Shown: positions 19,470-29,241 of the stretch, one piece after another
Numbering within the stretch: the stretch's first letter is position 1
Layout: the number at the start of each line of letters is the position of its first letter
NCBI RefSeq assembly: GCF_004210215.2
Contig: NZ_CP067394.1
Coordinates: 2,604,001 to 2,668,000 of the forward strand
Length of the DNA: 64,000 nucleotides
From: Cryobacterium sp. SO1
GTDB taxonomy: Bacteria > Actinomycetota > Actinomycetes > Actinomycetales > Microbacteriaceae
Direction: 5' to 3'
Notes under the pieces: generated by a model
The model's database searches: none
Seen by the model: the letters and a program-made list of their open reading frames with translations, nothing else
Told to the model about the DNA's origin: nothing
Position numbers and translations under genes: made by a program

Positions 19470-20696
19470 ATGAACGCTGTCACGATGCCCGCCGCCGGCG
19501 ATGAGCCGCCCACCGTCGACGCCCCCTGGCCGGTCGCGGTGCTCTCGAACAAGATCCGCGGCTACATCGAACGGCTCGGCACCGCCTGGGTCGAGGGTGA
19601 GATCGTGCAGTGGGGCGCCAGCGGCGGCAACGTCTACGGCAAGCTCAAGGACCTCTCGGTGGATGCGACGGTGAGCTTCACGGTGTGGTCGTCGGTGAAG
19701 GCCCGCCTCACCGGTGACTTCAAGCAGGGCGACCGGGTGATCGCGCTGGTCAAGCCCAACTACTGGGTCAAGGGCGGCACCCTCACGATGCAGGTCTTCG
19801 AGCTGCGGCACGTGGGGCTGGGCGACCTGCTTGAGCGTCTCGAACGGTTGCGCGCTCAGCTCACGGCGGAGGGCCTGTTCGATGCCTCCCGCAAGCGGGC
19901 GCTGCCCTTCCTGCCGCACCGCATCGGCCTGGTCACCGGCAAGGACTCCGACGCCGAGAAGGATGTGCTCCGCAACGCCCAGCTGCGCTGGCCGGCGGTG
20001 GACTTCAGCGTTGTGCACGCCGCCGTGCAGGGCGACCGGATGGTCGGCGAGGTCACCGCGGCCATCACACGGCTCGATGCCGACCCGGAGGTGGATGTCA
20101 TCATCGTCGCCCGCGGCGGCGGCGACTTCCAGAACCTGCTCGGCTTCAGCGACGAGTCCCTGGTGCGCGCCGTCGCGGCCTGCACCACCCCGGTGGTCAG
20201 CGCCATCGGCCACGAGGCCGACCGGCCGCTGCTCGACGATGTGGCCGATCTGCGCGCCTCCACCCCCACCGACGCCGCCAAACGGGTCGTACCCGACGTC
20301 TCCGACGAACTCAACCGGGTGCAGCAGGCCCGGGCGCGCCTGAGCAGCCGGCTCACCGGCACCCTCGCCACCGAGGTGGACAGGCTCGGCACCCTCCGCA
20401 GCCGCCCGGTGCTCGCCGGCGCCGACTGGATCATCGACAGCCGCTCGCAGGACCTCACCCGGTTCGTGGCCCGCGGTGCCGAGCTGATGCACCGCACCCT
20501 CGAACGCGCGGGCTCCAGCGTGCTGGAACTCCGCTCCCAGCTGCGCGCCCTCTCCCCGCAGGGCACCCTGGACCGCGGCTACGCCATCGTGCAGCTGCCC
20601 GACGGCCACGTGCTGCGCTCGAGCGACCAGGCGCAGGCCGGCACCGATCTGCTGATCACCGTGGCCGTGGGCACCGTGCCGGCCGTCTCGAAATAG
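19470..20696 (+). CDS. xseA: Exodeoxyribonuclease VII large subunit
   Basis: 408 aa. N-terminal OB fold (about 20-115: [20 protein letters not shown]), then the nuclease domain with [37 protein letters not shown] and the conserved [16 protein letters not shown], followed by a helical C-terminus ending LDRGYAIV. With XseB it degrades single-stranded DNA without metal. One base separates its stop from the xseB start, so they are coupled. Confidence 0.96.
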   Translation: MNAVTMPAAGDEPPTVDAPWPVAVLSNKIRGYIERLGTAWVEGEIVQWGASGGNVYGKLKDLSVDATVSFTVWSSVKARLTGDFKQGDRVIALVKPNYWVKGGTLTMQVFELRHVGLGDLLERLERLRAQLTAEGLFDASRKRALPFLPHRIGLVTGKDSDAEKDVLRNAQLRWPAVDFSVVHAAVQGDRMVGEVTAAITRLDADPEVDVIIVARGGGDFQNLLGFSDESLVRAVAACTTPVVSAIGHEADRPLLDDVADLRASTPTDAAKRVVPDVSDELNRVQQARARLSSRLTGTLATEVDRLGTLRSRPVLAGADWIIDSRSQDLTRFVARGAELMHRTLERAGSSVLELRSQLRALSPQGTLDRGYAIVQLPDGHVLRSSDQAQAGTDLLITVAVGTVPAVSK

Positions 20697-20697
20697 A

Positions 20698-20934
20698 ATG
20701 GCTGACATGACTTCGTCCGCAGGCACGCCCGTTCCCGTCGACTCGCTCAGTTACGAGCAGGCCAGGGACGAACTGATTCGCGTCGTCACGGTGCTCGAGC
20801 AGGGCGCGTCGACGCTCGAAGAGTCCCTGTCCCTGTGGGAGCGAGGCGAAGCCCTCGCGACCCGCTGCGAGGAATGGCTGATCGGCGCGAAGGCACGCCT
20901 GGACGCCGCCCGCGGCGCGGCCGCCGCGGAATGA
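20698..20934 (+). CDS. xseB: Exodeoxyribonuclease VII small subunit
   Basis: 78 aa, the usual size. Has the family helix pair: [20 protein letters not shown] then [22 protein letters not shown], which forms a coiled coil on XseA. ATG at 20698; a second ATG at 20707 is also possible. It overlaps the next gene by ATGA (20931-20934). Confidence 0.95.
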   Translation: MADMTSSAGTPVPVDSLSYEQARDELIRVVTVLEQGASTLEESLSLWERGEALATRCEEWLIGAKARLDAARGAAAAE

Positions 20935-21620
20935 GCCGCAGCCCCCGCCCACCGCGCGTCGTCGCGGAGCTCGGCCGCCCGGAGACCGCGGAGGAACGGG
21001 CCACCCGGCTGGCGACGAACTCCCGCAACTACCGTTCGCGGAAGACCATCAACAATCTCGTCTACTCGTTGCTGGCGACCGTGGGCGCCGTCATCGTGCT
21101 GGTGCTGATCGTGCCGCGCAGCGACACCCCGCTGACCCGGAACGTGGACTACGCCGGTGTGGCCGAACAGGTCCAAACCGGTGTCGACGTGGCTCTGGTG
21201 GCCCCCGATCTGCCCGCGGGCTGGGCCGCGAACGCTGCCGAATGGCGAAGCGGCGGCAGTGACGGCGTCTCCAGCTGGTACATCGGCCTGCTCACCCCGT
21301 CGAACGAGTTCATCGGCCTCACCCAGGCCGTCGACGCGAACCCCACCTGGCTGGCCGACAAGCTGGGGAACGTCGCCGCAGACGACACCGTCACCATCGA
21401 CGGCGTCGAGTGGGACGTCTACCGCAACCCGGCGCCCCAGGAAGACCGGGGCAATTTCGAGTCCGCCCTCGTCACCGACGCCGGCGCCAGCAGTTACCTG
21501 CTGATCGGCACCGCCTCCGACGAAGAGCTCAGCGTCCTGGCCGGCGCCCTCGCCGAGCCCATCAGCACAGACATCAGCACAGAGCAGACCAGCACCGAAC
21601 AGAATGGTTCCAGCGAATGA
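20931..21620 (+). CDS. DUF4245-type single-pass membrane protein
   Basis: 229 aa, ATG overlapping the xseB stop. A basic N-terminal segment ([13 protein letters not shown]) precedes one membrane helix at about 44-64, then an extracellular domain of about 160 residues ([38 protein letters not shown]). This order directly after xseAB is typical of DUF4245 proteins in actinobacteria. No enzyme motif. The Ser/Thr/Glu-rich tail [17 protein letters not shown] ends in the stop that overlaps the next ATG. Function unknown. Confidence 0.75.
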   Translation: MSRSPRPPRVVAELGRPETAEERATRLATNSRNYRSRKTINNLVYSLLATVGAVIVLVLIVPRSDTPLTRNVDYAGVAEQVQTGVDVALVAPDLPAGWAANAAEWRSGGSDGVSSWYIGLLTPSNEFIGLTQAVDANPTWLADKLGNVAADDTVTIDGVEWDVYRNPAPQEDRGNFESALVTDAGASSYLLIGTASDEELSVLAGALAEPISTDISTEQTSTEQNGSSE

Positions 21621-22254
21621 GTGACACCCTCACACCAGCCCAGGTCTGGAACGAACTGGCAGCGGGAAACGAGCGGTTTGTCGCCGGCACCCCCAGCACC
21701 CCCGCCAGGACGTCGACCGTCGCGCCGAGACCGCGTTCGTGCAGACCCCGATGGCCGCCCTGTTCGGCTGCAGCGACTCCAGACTCGCCGCCGAGATCAT
21801 CTTCGACAAGGGCCTGGGCGACCTGTTCGTCGTGCGGAACGCCGGCCAGGTCATCTCCGACTCCGTGCTCGGCTCGCTCGAATACGCCGTCGCCGTGCTC
21901 AACGTTCCGCTGATCCTGGTGCTCGGCCACGACAGGTGCGGCGCGGTGCGCGCCGCCATCGACTCGCAAGGCGCAGACGCCGCGGCCCTGCCCCCGCACA
22001 TCAACACCATCATCGAAAAGATCGTGCCGGCCGTGCGCCGCGTCGGCGGCCCCACGACCGGCCCGCTCGACACCGACGACATCGACGCATCCGCCGTGGG
22101 CCGGGAACACCTGCGCGACACTGTCGCCGAACTCGTCCAACGCTCCGAGATGATCAGTGCCGCCATCGCAGAAGGTACATTGGCTATCGTCGGCGCGAAC
22201 TACCGGCTCCTCGAGGGCCGGGCTGATCCGGACATCGTCGTCGGCGTCGTCTAG
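21617..22254 (+). pseudogene. Beta-carbonic anhydrase, broken by a one-base frameshift
   Basis: Carbonic anhydrases interconvert CO2 and bicarbonate with a Zn ion. The gene starts at ATG 21617 (ATGA overlap with DUF4245), reading [20 protein letters not shown], then FVAGTP, but the frame then runs into nonsense. The true continuation HPRQDVDRRAETAFVQTPMA is in the next frame and leads to the Zn ligands CSDSR (21769-21783) and GHDRCGA (around 21925-21942), ending at 22254. One extra C in the run 21690-21694 (or 21699-21703) would restore about 212 codons. Could be a real mutation, a homopolymer sequencing error, or recoding; the rest of the gene looks intact. Confidence 0.85.
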
Positions 22255-22296
22255 AGCCCTCGTCACAAAGCAATGAATCGAAAGGTATGACACACC

Positions 22297-23721
22297 GTGG
22301 TGGACATTTCAACTGAGACAGACTCCGTGCCGACCGAATACCGGATCGAGCGCGACACGATGGGCGAGGTGCGGGTTCCCGTCAACGCGCTCTACGGCGC
22401 GCAGACGCAGCGCGCGGTCGAGAACTTCCCGATCTCCGGGTCGGTGCTCGAGTCCGCCCAGATCGCGGCCCTGGCCCGCATCAAGAAGTCGGCCGCCCTC
22501 GCCAACGCCCGCCTGGGGGTGCTCGACCCGGCCGTCGCCGACGCCATCGCGGCGGCAGCGGACGAGGTCATCACGGGCCGCCACGACGCCGAGTTCCCCA
22601 TCGACGTGTACCAGACCGGCAGCGGCACCTCGTCGAACATGAACATGAACGAGGTGCTCGCCACCCTCGCCACCCGGCGCCTGGGCAGCCCGGTGCACCC
22701 CAACGACCACGTGAACGCTTCTCAGTCCTCCAACGACGTCTTCCCCACCTCGGTGCACATCGCGGTGACCAGCGCTCTCATCGACGACCTGATCCCGTCG
22801 CTCGACCACCTCGCGGTGGCGTTCGAGGCCAAGGCCGAACTGTGGGCGACCGCAGTCAAGGCCGGCCGCACCCACCTGATGGATGCCACCCCGGTCACGT
22901 TGGGCCAGGAGTTCGGCGGTTACGCCCGCCAGATGCGCCTGGGCATCGAGCGGGTGCGCACCGCGCTCCCCCGCGTCGCCGAGGTGCCGCTGGGCGGCAC
23001 CGCCGTCGGCACCGGCATCAACACCCCCGCCGGCTTCCCACAGCTCGTCATCGAACTGCTCACCGCAGAGACCGAACTGCCGATCACCGAGGCCATCGAC
23101 CATTTCGAGGCGCAGGCCAACCGTGACGGTCTCGTGGATGCCTCCGGGGCGCTCCGCACCATCGCCGTGGGCCTGACGAAGATCTGCAACGACCTGCGCT
23201 GGATGGGCTCGGGCCCCAACACCGGCATCGGGGAGCTGAGCATCCCCGACCTGCAGCCCGGATCGTCGATCATGCCCGGCAAGGTCAACCCGGTCATCCC
23301 GGAGGCCGTGCTCATGGTCTGCTCCCGGGTGATCGGCAACGACGCCACCATCGCCTGGTCGGGCGCCTCCGGCGCGTTCGAGCTCAACGTGGCCATCCCC
23401 GTGATGGGCACCGCCCTGCTCGAGTCGATCCGGCTGCTCGCCAACGGGGCCAGGGTACTCGCCGACAAGACCGTCGACGGCCTGGAGGCCAACCTCGACC
23501 GGGCCCGCGCGCTGGCCGAGTCCTCGCCGTCGATCGTCACCCCGCTCAACCGGGTGATCGGCTACGAGGCCGCCGCCAAGGTCGCCAAGCACTCCGTGGC
23601 TCAGGGCCTCACGGTGCGAGAGTCGGTGATCGACCTCGGTTTCGTTCAGCGCGGCGAGGTGACCCTCGAGCAGCTCGACACGGCTCTGGACGTTCTGAGC
23701 ATGACGAGGCCGCCGCAGTAG
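22297..23721 (+). CDS. fumC: Class II fumarate hydratase
   Basis: 474 aa. Iron-independent tetrameric fumarase of the TCA cycle. Motifs: [48 protein letters not shown] (substrate binding), and the fumarase/aspartase signature [12 protein letters not shown] with the flexible catalytic loop. GTG start at 22297, followed by another GTG at 22300; a GAAAGG box lies about 12 bases upstream. A perfect hairpin follows the stop. Confidence 0.96.
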   Translation: MVDISTETDSVPTEYRIERDTMGEVRVPVNALYGAQTQRAVENFPISGSVLESAQIAALARIKKSAALANARLGVLDPAVADAIAAAADEVITGRHDAEFPIDVYQTGSGTSSNMNMNEVLATLATRRLGSPVHPNDHVNASQSSNDVFPTSVHIAVTSALIDDLIPSLDHLAVAFEAKAELWATAVKAGRTHLMDATPVTLGQEFGGYARQMRLGIERVRTALPRVAEVPLGGTAVGTGINTPAGFPQLVIELLTAETELPITEAIDHFEAQANRDGLVDASGALRTIAVGLTKICNDLRWMGSGPNTGIGELSIPDLQPGSSIMPGKVNPVIPEAVLMVCSRVIGNDATIAWSGASGAFELNVAIPVMGTALLESIRLLANGARVLADKTVDGLEANLDRARALAESSPSIVTPLNRVIGYEAAAKVAKHSVAQGLTVRESVIDLGFVQRGEVTLEQLDTALDVLSMTRPPQ

Positions 23722-23729
23722 TAATCGCT

Positions 23730-23775
23730 GGTCGAGCTTGTCGAGACCTGGTACCGGGTCTCGACAAGCTCGACC
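23730..23775. terminator. Perfect 19-bp inverted repeat between fumC and phoH
   Basis: Left arm 23730-23748 (ggtcgagcttgtcgagacc) and right arm 23757-23775 are exact reverse complements with an 8-base loop. It lies between two convergent stop codons (fumC 23721 and phoH 23786), where it could stop transcription from both sides. There is no T-run, so it may instead be a REP-type palindrome; the core TCGACAAGCTCGACC is a form seen widely in Microbacteriaceae intergenic regions. Confidence 0.75.
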
Positions 23776-23785
23776 GACGGATCGG

Positions 23786-25147
23786 TCAACTCAGCTCGTT
23801 GCCCTCCAACATTTCCGTGACCAGGGCGGCAATGGCGCTCCGCTCCGACCGGGTCAGGGTCATGTGCGCGAAGAGCGGGTGCCCCTTGAGGGTCTCGATG
23901 ACCGAGGCGACCCCGTCGAAACGGCCCACCCGCAGGTTGTCGCGCTGCGCCACATCGTGGGTGAGCACCACGCGGGAGTTCTGCCCGATGCGGCTCAGCA
24001 CCGTCAGCAAAACGTTCCGCTCCAGCGACTGCGCCTCGTCCACGATCACGAAGGCGTCGTGCAGGCTCCGGCCGCGGATGTGGGTGAGCGGCAGCACCTC
24101 GAGGATGCCGCGCTCGACGACCTCCTCGAGCACGTTCTCGCTGACCAGGGCGCCGAGGGTGTCGAAGACCGCCTGGCCCCACGGGCCCATCTTCTCCTGC
24201 GCGTCACCGGGCAGGTAGCCGAGCTCCTGGCCGCCCACCGCGTAGAGCGGCCGGAACACCATGATCTTGCGGTGCTGCTGACGCTCGAGAACGGCCTCAA
24301 GGCCCGCGCAGAGGGCGAGCGCCGACTTCCCCGTCCCCGCTCGACCTCCCAACGACAGGATGCCGATCTCCGGGTCGAGCAGCAGGTCGATCGCCAGGCG
24401 CTGCTCGGCCGAGCGGCCGTGCAGGCCGAACAGGTCCCGGTCGCCCCGCACCAGGCGCAACTCGCCCCGGCCGGTGACCCGGCCGAGCGCTGAACCGCGA
24501 TCGGAGTGGATCACCAGGCCCGTGTTGACGGGCATGTCCTGCACCAGCCGGGTCTGCAGGGACTCCTTGTCGTAGAGGTCGTTCACCTGCTCGGCGCTCA
24601 GGGTGATCTCATCCATGCCGGTCCAGCCCGAGTCCACCGCCAGCTCGTGCCGGTACTCGTCGGCGGCCAGGCCGATCGAGGCGGCCTTGACCCGCAGCGG
24701 CAGGTCTTTGGACACCACCGTGACGGCCAGCCCGTCGTTGGCCAGGTTCATCGCCACCGCCAGGATCCGCGAGTCATTGTCGCCCAGTTGCAGGCCGTTG
24801 GGCAGCACCGACATGTTGGAGTGGTTCAGCTCCACCCGCAGGCTGCCGCCCTCGCCCACCGGGATGGCGAAGTCGAGCCGTTCGTGCTTGACCCGCAGCT
24901 CGTCGAGGTAGCGCAGCGCCTGCCGGGCGAAGTAGCCGATCTCCGGGTCGTTGCGCTTGGACTCGAGTTCGGTGATCACCACCACCGGCAACACCACGGC
25001 ATGCTCGGCGAAACGGAAGATCGCCTTGGGATCCGAGAGCAGCACCGAGGTGTCCAGCACGAAGGTGCGCTCGGTTTGGTCGACCCCTGAGACGCTCTGG
25101 TCCACGTTCAGGTAGTCGGTTCGATTAGCGGTCACAGCCACTCCCAC
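23786..25147 (-). CDS. PIN-PhoH family protein (PhoH2-type)
   Basis: Up to 453 aa. The N-terminal PIN nuclease domain (about 25-165) starts [12 protein letters not shown] and has the acidic residues of [15 protein letters not shown] and [15 protein letters not shown]. The C-terminal PhoH ATPase has Walker [14 protein letters not shown] (about 272-284) and Walker [14 protein letters not shown], then [21 protein letters not shown]-PhoH proteins are RNA helicase/RNases, sometimes paired with an antitoxin; no antitoxin ORF is seen here. GTG codons at 25147, 25141 and 25135 are all in frame. A GGAG box five bases before the last favours 25135. Confidence 0.9.
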   Translation of the reverse strand: MGVAVTANRTDYLNVDQSVSGVDQTERTFVLDTSVLLSDPKAIFRFAEHAVVLPVVVITELESKRNDPEIGYFARQALRYLDELRVKHERLDFAIPVGEGGSLRVELNHSNMSVLPNGLQLGDNDSRILAVAMNLANDGLAVTVVSKDLPLRVKAASIGLAADEYRHELAVDSGWTGMDEITLSAEQVNDLYDKESLQTRLVQDMPVNTGLVIHSDRGSALGRVTGRGELRLVRGDRDLFGLHGRSAEQRLAIDLLLDPEIGILSLGGRAGTGKSALALCAGLEAVLERQQHRKIMVFRPLYAVGGQELGYLPGDAQEKMGPWGQAVFDTLGALVSENVLEEVVERGILEVLPLTHIRGRSLHDAFVIVDEAQSLERNVLLTVLSRIGQNSRVVLTHDVAQRDNLRVGRFDGVASVIETLKGHPLFAHMTLTRSERSAIAALVTEMLEGNELS

Positions 25148-25224
25148 CCCGCACCCGAGGGTGCGGATTCTTAGCGAACGACCACAAGCTTTTTTTCTCG
25201 AGCCGTACTTATGTGGCCGTCTCG

Positions 25225-25312
25225 ATCAGGTGCCGTACCTGATGTGATGAACGTACGTCGATCGGCTGGGAATTGGAAAAACGACACGCCCAAGGTCATG
25301 AGACGTTAACGT
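25225..25312. promoter_or_regulatory. Palindromes in the phoH upstream region
   Basis: The 201-bp gap 25148-25348 holds no gene. It contains an exact 7-bp inverted repeat with 5-base spacer, atcaggt-gccgt-acctgat (25225-25243), and a 10-base palindrome acgttaacgt (25303-25312). Both lie upstream of phoH (minus strand) and downstream of the aminotransferase gene. They could be regulator sites or a weak terminator; nothing further supports either view. Confidence 0.25.
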
Positions 25313-25348
25313 TCACCGCCGGCGGGCGGGGCACACGGGGCGGGCAGT

Positions 25349-26497
25349 CTAGTAGGTGGCGCCGGCGGAGTACGCCATCAGAGCGCCTCGCAGCATGTCG
25401 ACGGTGTCGCCGGCGAGGTGGGCGTGCACACTGAGGCGCACCCTGCCGCCCCTGGTCGTCACGGTGACCCCGTGGTTGTGCAACGCCGCGCCCAGCGCGG
25501 TGAGGCGCTCGGCGGGCGGCGCGAGCACCACCAGGCCGGCCCGTTCCCGTACGTCCCTGGAGGAGACAACCGGCAGGGCATATTCGTCGGCCAGGTTGAT
25601 CAGCCGGTCCACGTTGCCCTGAACGGCGCCCTCGATCGTGGCCACCCCCACGGCCTGGATCTCCTCCAGCGCCGTCGCGAACCCGGCCTGGGCGATGCCG
25701 TCGCCGTTGGTGACCCGGAACGCCGACGCCGCACGCACCGGCGGCAGCACCTCATCCCAGGATTCGGTCGCGTCGGTGCCGGTGAAACCGGACACGACGG
25801 GGGTGAGCCGTTCGACGGCGCGGTCGCTCAGGGCGAGGAAACCGGTACCCCAGCCGGCCCTGACCCATTTCTGGCCGCCGGAGACGACAACGTCGGCGAC
25901 CTCGTAGGCCGCGTCGACCACCCCGAAACCCTGAATCGCGTCCACGATGAGCAGCCGGTCACCGATCACCTGCCGGATGCCCTCCAGGTCGACCCTGAAG
26001 CCCGTGCGGGAGTCGACCAGGCTGACGGCGACCGCGGCGGTGCCCGGTGTCAGCTGGTCGCGCACCTGGCCGGGCGTGACCGCTCCGGCGCTATTCTCGC
26101 CGCCGTCCACCGTGAGCCAGAGCGGGGTGGCCACGTGCAGCGCCTCGGCGGCGCGCACGGCCGCGAACGGCACGCTGGGAAAGTCCGCCGGCGAGAGCAG
26201 CACGTCACCCGTGAGACCGAACATGGCGTGCATGAGGCCCATGCTGGTGTTCGGCTGCGACACGATCTGATCGGTCCGGAAGCCGAGAACGGCCGCCACC
26301 GCGGTACGCATCCGCAGGTCTTGCTCACCGAAATGCCCCAGACTGCCGAACCGCGCCCTGGCGAGGATTTCGGTCTGGCCGCGCGTTTCGGCCACGACGG
26401 CCCTGGAGACCGGGCCGATGCGACCGTAGTCCAGGTAACCGGGGTCTTCGGTGAATCCGTCCAGGTAGCCGGCCAGGGGCGTGTCGACCCTGCTCAC
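25349..26497 (-). CDS. Class V aminotransferase (PLP-dependent)
   Basis: 382 aa. Aminotransferase class V/cysteine desulfurase-type fold: a VSQPNTSMGLMHAMFGL region at the cofactor phosphate site, the PLP-ring aspartate in LLIVDAIQGFG, and the Schiff-base lysine in VVVSGGQKWVRAGWGTGFL (about residue 218). No cysteine-rich desulfurase loop is visible. Relatives include isopenicillin-N-epimerase-like and selenocysteine-lyase-like proteins; substrate unknown. Its GTG start overlaps the uppS stop by four bases, so both are in one operon. Confidence 0.8.
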   Translation of the reverse strand: MSRVDTPLAGYLDGFTEDPGYLDYGRIGPVSRAVVAETRGQTEILARARFGSLGHFGEQDLRMRTAVAAVLGFRTDQIVSQPNTSMGLMHAMFGLTGDVLLSPADFPSVPFAAVRAAEALHVATPLWLTVDGGENSAGAVTPGQVRDQLTPGTAAVAVSLVDSRTGFRVDLEGIRQVIGDRLLIVDAIQGFGVVDAAYEVADVVVSGGQKWVRAGWGTGFLALSDRAVERLTPVVSGFTGTDATESWDEVLPPVRAASAFRVTNGDGIAQAGFATALEEIQAVGVATIEGAVQGNVDRLINLADEYALPVVSSRDVRERAGLVVLAPPAERLTALGAALHNHGVTVTTRGGRVRLSVHAHLAGDTVDMLRGALMAYSAGATY

Positions 26498-27279
26498 CCG
26501 CCGAACCTGCGGTGCCGTTTGGCGAAGTCGCGCAGGGCCCGCAGGAAGTCGACCTGGCGAAGGTCGGGGCCGAGGGCCTCGACGAAGTAGAACTCGCTGT
26601 GCGCGCTCTGCCAGAGCATGAAGTCACTGAGCCGCTGCTCGCCCGAGGTACGGATGACCAGGTCCGGGTCGGGCTGGCCGCCCGTGTACAGGTGCTGGCC
26701 GATCAGCTCAGGGGTGAGGGTCTCGGCGAGGTCTTCGAGGGTCCCGCCGTGGGCGTGGTGGGTGGAGACGATGCTGCGCATCGCATCGGTGATCTCGGTG
26801 CGGCCGCCGTACCCGACGGCGAGATTCACGTGCAGGCCGCGGTTGGCGTGGGTGCGGGCCTCCGCGGCGGCCAGGGCGCCTTCGAGCGGGCCGGGAAGGC
26901 ACTTCTTGGAGCCGACCTGCTGCACCTTCCAGTCCCGGTAGTGCGAGAGGTCCTCGGCGAGGTCAGCGATGATCTCGAACAGGGCATCGAGTTCCTCGGT
27001 CGGCCGCTGGGTGAGGTTGTCGGCGGAGAGCAGGTACAGCGTGACGACGGAGATGCCGAGATCGTCGCACCATTCCAGGAACTCGCGCATCTTCGCGGCC
27101 CCGGCCCGATGGCCGTGCGCGGCGGAGTCGTAGCCGAGCTGCTTGGCCCAGCGGCGGTTGCCGTCGATGATCATGGCAACGTGCTTGGGCAGGACCGCGG
27201 CGGTCAGCCCGCGACGCAGCCGACGCTGGTAGATCCGGTAAAGGAGTCCGCGTCCGAGGGAGGATTGCCGCATCTGCAC
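26494..27279 (-). CDS. uppS: Isoprenyl (undecaprenyl/decaprenyl) diphosphate synthase, cis-type
   Basis: 261 aa. Cis-prenyltransferase that builds the lipid carrier for cell-wall synthesis. Motifs: AMIIDGNRRWAKQLGY with the catalytic Asp (about 36-51), HRAGAAKMREFLEWCDDLGI, LYLLSADNLTQRP and PDLVIRTSGEQRLSDFMLWQ. A basic N-terminus (LYRIYQRRLRRGL) precedes the domain, common in actinobacterial members. Precursor comes from the MEP pathway (ispH is in this window). Chain length cannot be told from sequence. Confidence 0.95.
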   Translation of the reverse strand: MQMRQSSLGRGLLYRIYQRRLRRGLTAAVLPKHVAMIIDGNRRWAKQLGYDSAAHGHRAGAAKMREFLEWCDDLGISVVTLYLLSADNLTQRPTEELDALFEIIADLAEDLSHYRDWKVQQVGSKKCLPGPLEGALAAAEARTHANRGLHVNLAVGYGGRTEITDAMRSIVSTHHAHGGTLEDLAETLTPELIGQHLYTGGQPDPDLVIRTSGEQRLSDFMLWQSAHSEFYFVEALGPDLRQVDFLRALRDFAKRHRRFGG

Positions 27280-27349
27280 ACAGTTACGCTAGCTCAATCC
27301 GGCCCGCGTTCGCGCCGCATGGCTTCCGGCGCTGCCGTATCCTGACAAC

Positions 27350-28051
27350 ATGGCCTCCACGGACGACATCCCGAATCTCCCTCTTCTCGAAGACGAGATC
27401 GAGCATCCGCTTGCCGAAAAGCCAACCTGGCGGGGCTGGATCCACGCGGGTACGTTCCCGGTCACCATCGTCGCCGGCATCGTTCTCCTGCTCGCCGCCG
27501 ACGGCCCGGCCGCGAAGTGGAGCTCGGCGGTCTTTGTGGCCAGTTCGATGCTCCTGTTCGGCAATTCGGCGTTGTACCACCGGTTCAACTGGCAGCCGCG
27601 CACCCGGATGGTGCTCAAACGCATCGACCACGCCAACATCTTCCTGCTGATCGCCGGCTCCTACACGCCCATCACGGTGCTGGCCCTCCCGCCGGAGAAG
27701 GCCGTGCTGCTGCTGTCGCTGGTCTGGGGCGGCGCCATCCTCGGCATCGCGTTCCGGGTGTTCTGGATCAACGCCCCGCGCTGGTTGTACGTGCCGCTCT
27801 ACCTGGCGCTCGGCTGGGGCGCACTGATGTTCATCGTCGACTTCTTCCAGGCCGATGCCCTGATGATGACGCTGATCATGGTCGGCGGACTCTGCTACTC
27901 GGTCGGCGCCGTCGTCTACGGCCTCAAGAAGCCCAATCCGGTTCCCGGAGTCTTCGGATTCCACGAGATCTTCCACTCGCTCACCGTCGTGGCGTTCCTC
28001 TGCCACTGGGTCGCGATCCTGATCATCGCGACCCACCCGCTCTACCCGTAG
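27350..28051 (+). CDS. Hemolysin III / TrhA family membrane protein
   Basis: 233 aa with seven hydrophobic segments between about 28 and 232. PAQR-type features are seen: the conserved His/Ser in SSMLLFGNSALYHRF (segment 2), RIDHANIFLLIAGSYTPI (segment 3) and the C-terminal FGFHEIFHSLTVVAF with two histidines that form the metal site in this superfamily. Bacterial members have been called hemolysin III and linked to membrane homeostasis; haemolysis is not implied. Divergent from uppS. Confidence 0.92.
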   Translation: MASTDDIPNLPLLEDEIEHPLAEKPTWRGWIHAGTFPVTIVAGIVLLLAADGPAAKWSSAVFVASSMLLFGNSALYHRFNWQPRTRMVLKRIDHANIFLLIAGSYTPITVLALPPEKAVLLLSLVWGGAILGIAFRVFWINAPRWLYVPLYLALGWGALMFIVDFFQADALMMTLIMVGGLCYSVGAVVYGLKKPNPVPGVFGFHEIFHSLTVVAFLCHWVAILIIATHPLYP

Positions 28052-28065
28052 GGCCCGCTCCACAC

Positions 28066-28329
28066 TTAAGGAGTGTCGGACTTCTTCTGCTCAGCCGCCG
28101 CGGCATCGCGTTCGGCGACCTCGGCCTGCAACCGTTCCCGCATTTCGGCACGGTAGGTGGTGCGGCGGATGCGCCGGGCCAGGTCCATGCCCAGCAACAG
28201 GGTCACGACCGCGACAAACAAGATCGCGAAGAAGCCCCACGGTCCCGGAGTGACGGTGTCAGGGTTGAACTCCGGCGGCGGGGTGTTGGACAGGATGAAG
28301 CCGAGCACGGGCGCGAGCGTGACGCTCAT
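28066..28329 (-). CDS. Small membrane protein of unknown function
   Basis: 87 aa. One membrane helix near 31-52 (WGFFAILFVAVVTLLLGMDL), followed by a basic, helical cytoplasmic tail (ARRIRRTTYRAEMRERLQAEV) likely to form a coiled coil. It overlaps mca by four bases (ATGA), so the two are coupled. Such small proteins are commonly found next to mca in actinobacteria, but no function is known to me. Confidence 0.75.
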   Translation of the reverse strand: MSVTLAPVLGFILSNTPPPEFNPDTVTPGPWGFFAILFVAVVTLLLGMDLARRIRRTTYRAEMRERLQAEVAERDAAAAEQKKSDTP

Positions 28330-29189
28330 GCGTCGTCCCGCACGCCGCTGAAGAGGTCGGATTCGGGCATGACGGTGTCAACTTTCGATTCGACGAGCTG
28401 GAAGTCCTCGTAGGGCCAGGCTTTGCGGACCATGTCGTTGGGCCAGAAGAAGAAGCTGCTCGTGGGTGAGACCTGGCTGGCGTGCGCCTTGAGGGCCTCA
28501 TCACGCACCTCCAGGAAGTCCCCGATCGGCACGTGCGTGGTCGCCAGGTTGGGGTAGTCGCTCATCCGCTCCCTGGCGCTGGCGAGCGGCTCGAGAAGGT
28601 CGGAGTCCGGTTCGGCGACGCTCAGCTCGAGGTACATGGCGTCCATGCGTTCGAGGTTGAAGATACGGTCGTAGTACAGCTTGTCGATCTGCCACGGCGC
28701 GCCGGCATCCGGGTACCGCTCGGTGTCAGCCGCCGCCCGGAACGCCTCGAGGGAGACCTCGTGGGAACGGATGTGGTCGGGGTGCGGGTAGCCGCCGTTC
28801 TCGTCGTAGGTGACGAGCACCTGCGGGCGGAACTCGCGGATGATGCGCACCAGGGGTTCGGCCGAGTACACCAGGGGAATGTCGGCGAACGAGTTCTTCG
28901 GCACCCCGCCGTCGTCGGCCATGCCGGAATCCTGGTAGCCCAGCCAGCGGTGCTGGATGCCCATCGCCTGCTGCGCCGCCGCCATTTCCAGGCGGCGCAG
29001 TCCCGAGAGGTCGCGCTCGGCCATGGCCACGTCGACCAGGTCCTCGTTGAGGATGCTGCCGCGTTCACCGCCGGTGCAGCTCACGATGAGCACCTCCGCG
29101 CCCAGGCTTCGGTAGTAAGCGTACGTAGCGGCGCCCTTGCTCGACTCGTCGTCGGGATGGGCGTGCACTGCCAAGAGCCGCAGCGTCAT
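28326..29189 (-). CDS. mca: Mycothiol S-conjugate amidase
   Basis: 287 aa, the usual Mca length. Mca cleaves mycothiol conjugates of toxins, releasing mercapturic acids and GlcN-inositol for reuse. It belongs to the PIG-L Zn-hydrolase family: AVHAHPDDESSKGAATYAYY (Zn site, near 8-27), LIVSCTGGERGSILN, and GYPHPDHIRSHEVSLEAF. The AHPDDESSKG form with a following SSFFFWP near the C-terminus separates Mca from MshB. Together with mshA and mshB it shows a mycothiol-based thiol system. The order mca, DUF4307, greA, ilvA is conserved in actinobacteria. Confidence 0.93.
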   Translation of the reverse strand: MTLRLLAVHAHPDDESSKGAATYAYYRSLGAEVLIVSCTGGERGSILNEDLVDVAMAERDLSGLRRLEMAAAQQAMGIQHRWLGYQDSGMADDGGVPKNSFADIPLVYSAEPLVRIIREFRPQVLVTYDENGGYPHPDHIRSHEVSLEAFRAAADTERYPDAGAPWQIDKLYYDRIFNLERMDAMYLELSVAEPDSDLLEPLASARERMSDYPNLATTHVPIGDFLEVRDEALKAHASQVSPTSSFFFWPNDMVRKAWPYEDFQLVESKVDTVMPESDLFSGVRDDA

Positions 29190-29241
29190 GAAACTCCTCA
29201 GAAATGCCAGCTAACCTAGGTGCAAGCCTAATCGTTGAACA

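Noticed and set aside
25148..25348. A small antitoxin gene beside the PIN-PhoH gene
   Set aside because: No open frame of useful length with a ribosome site; only palindromes were found.
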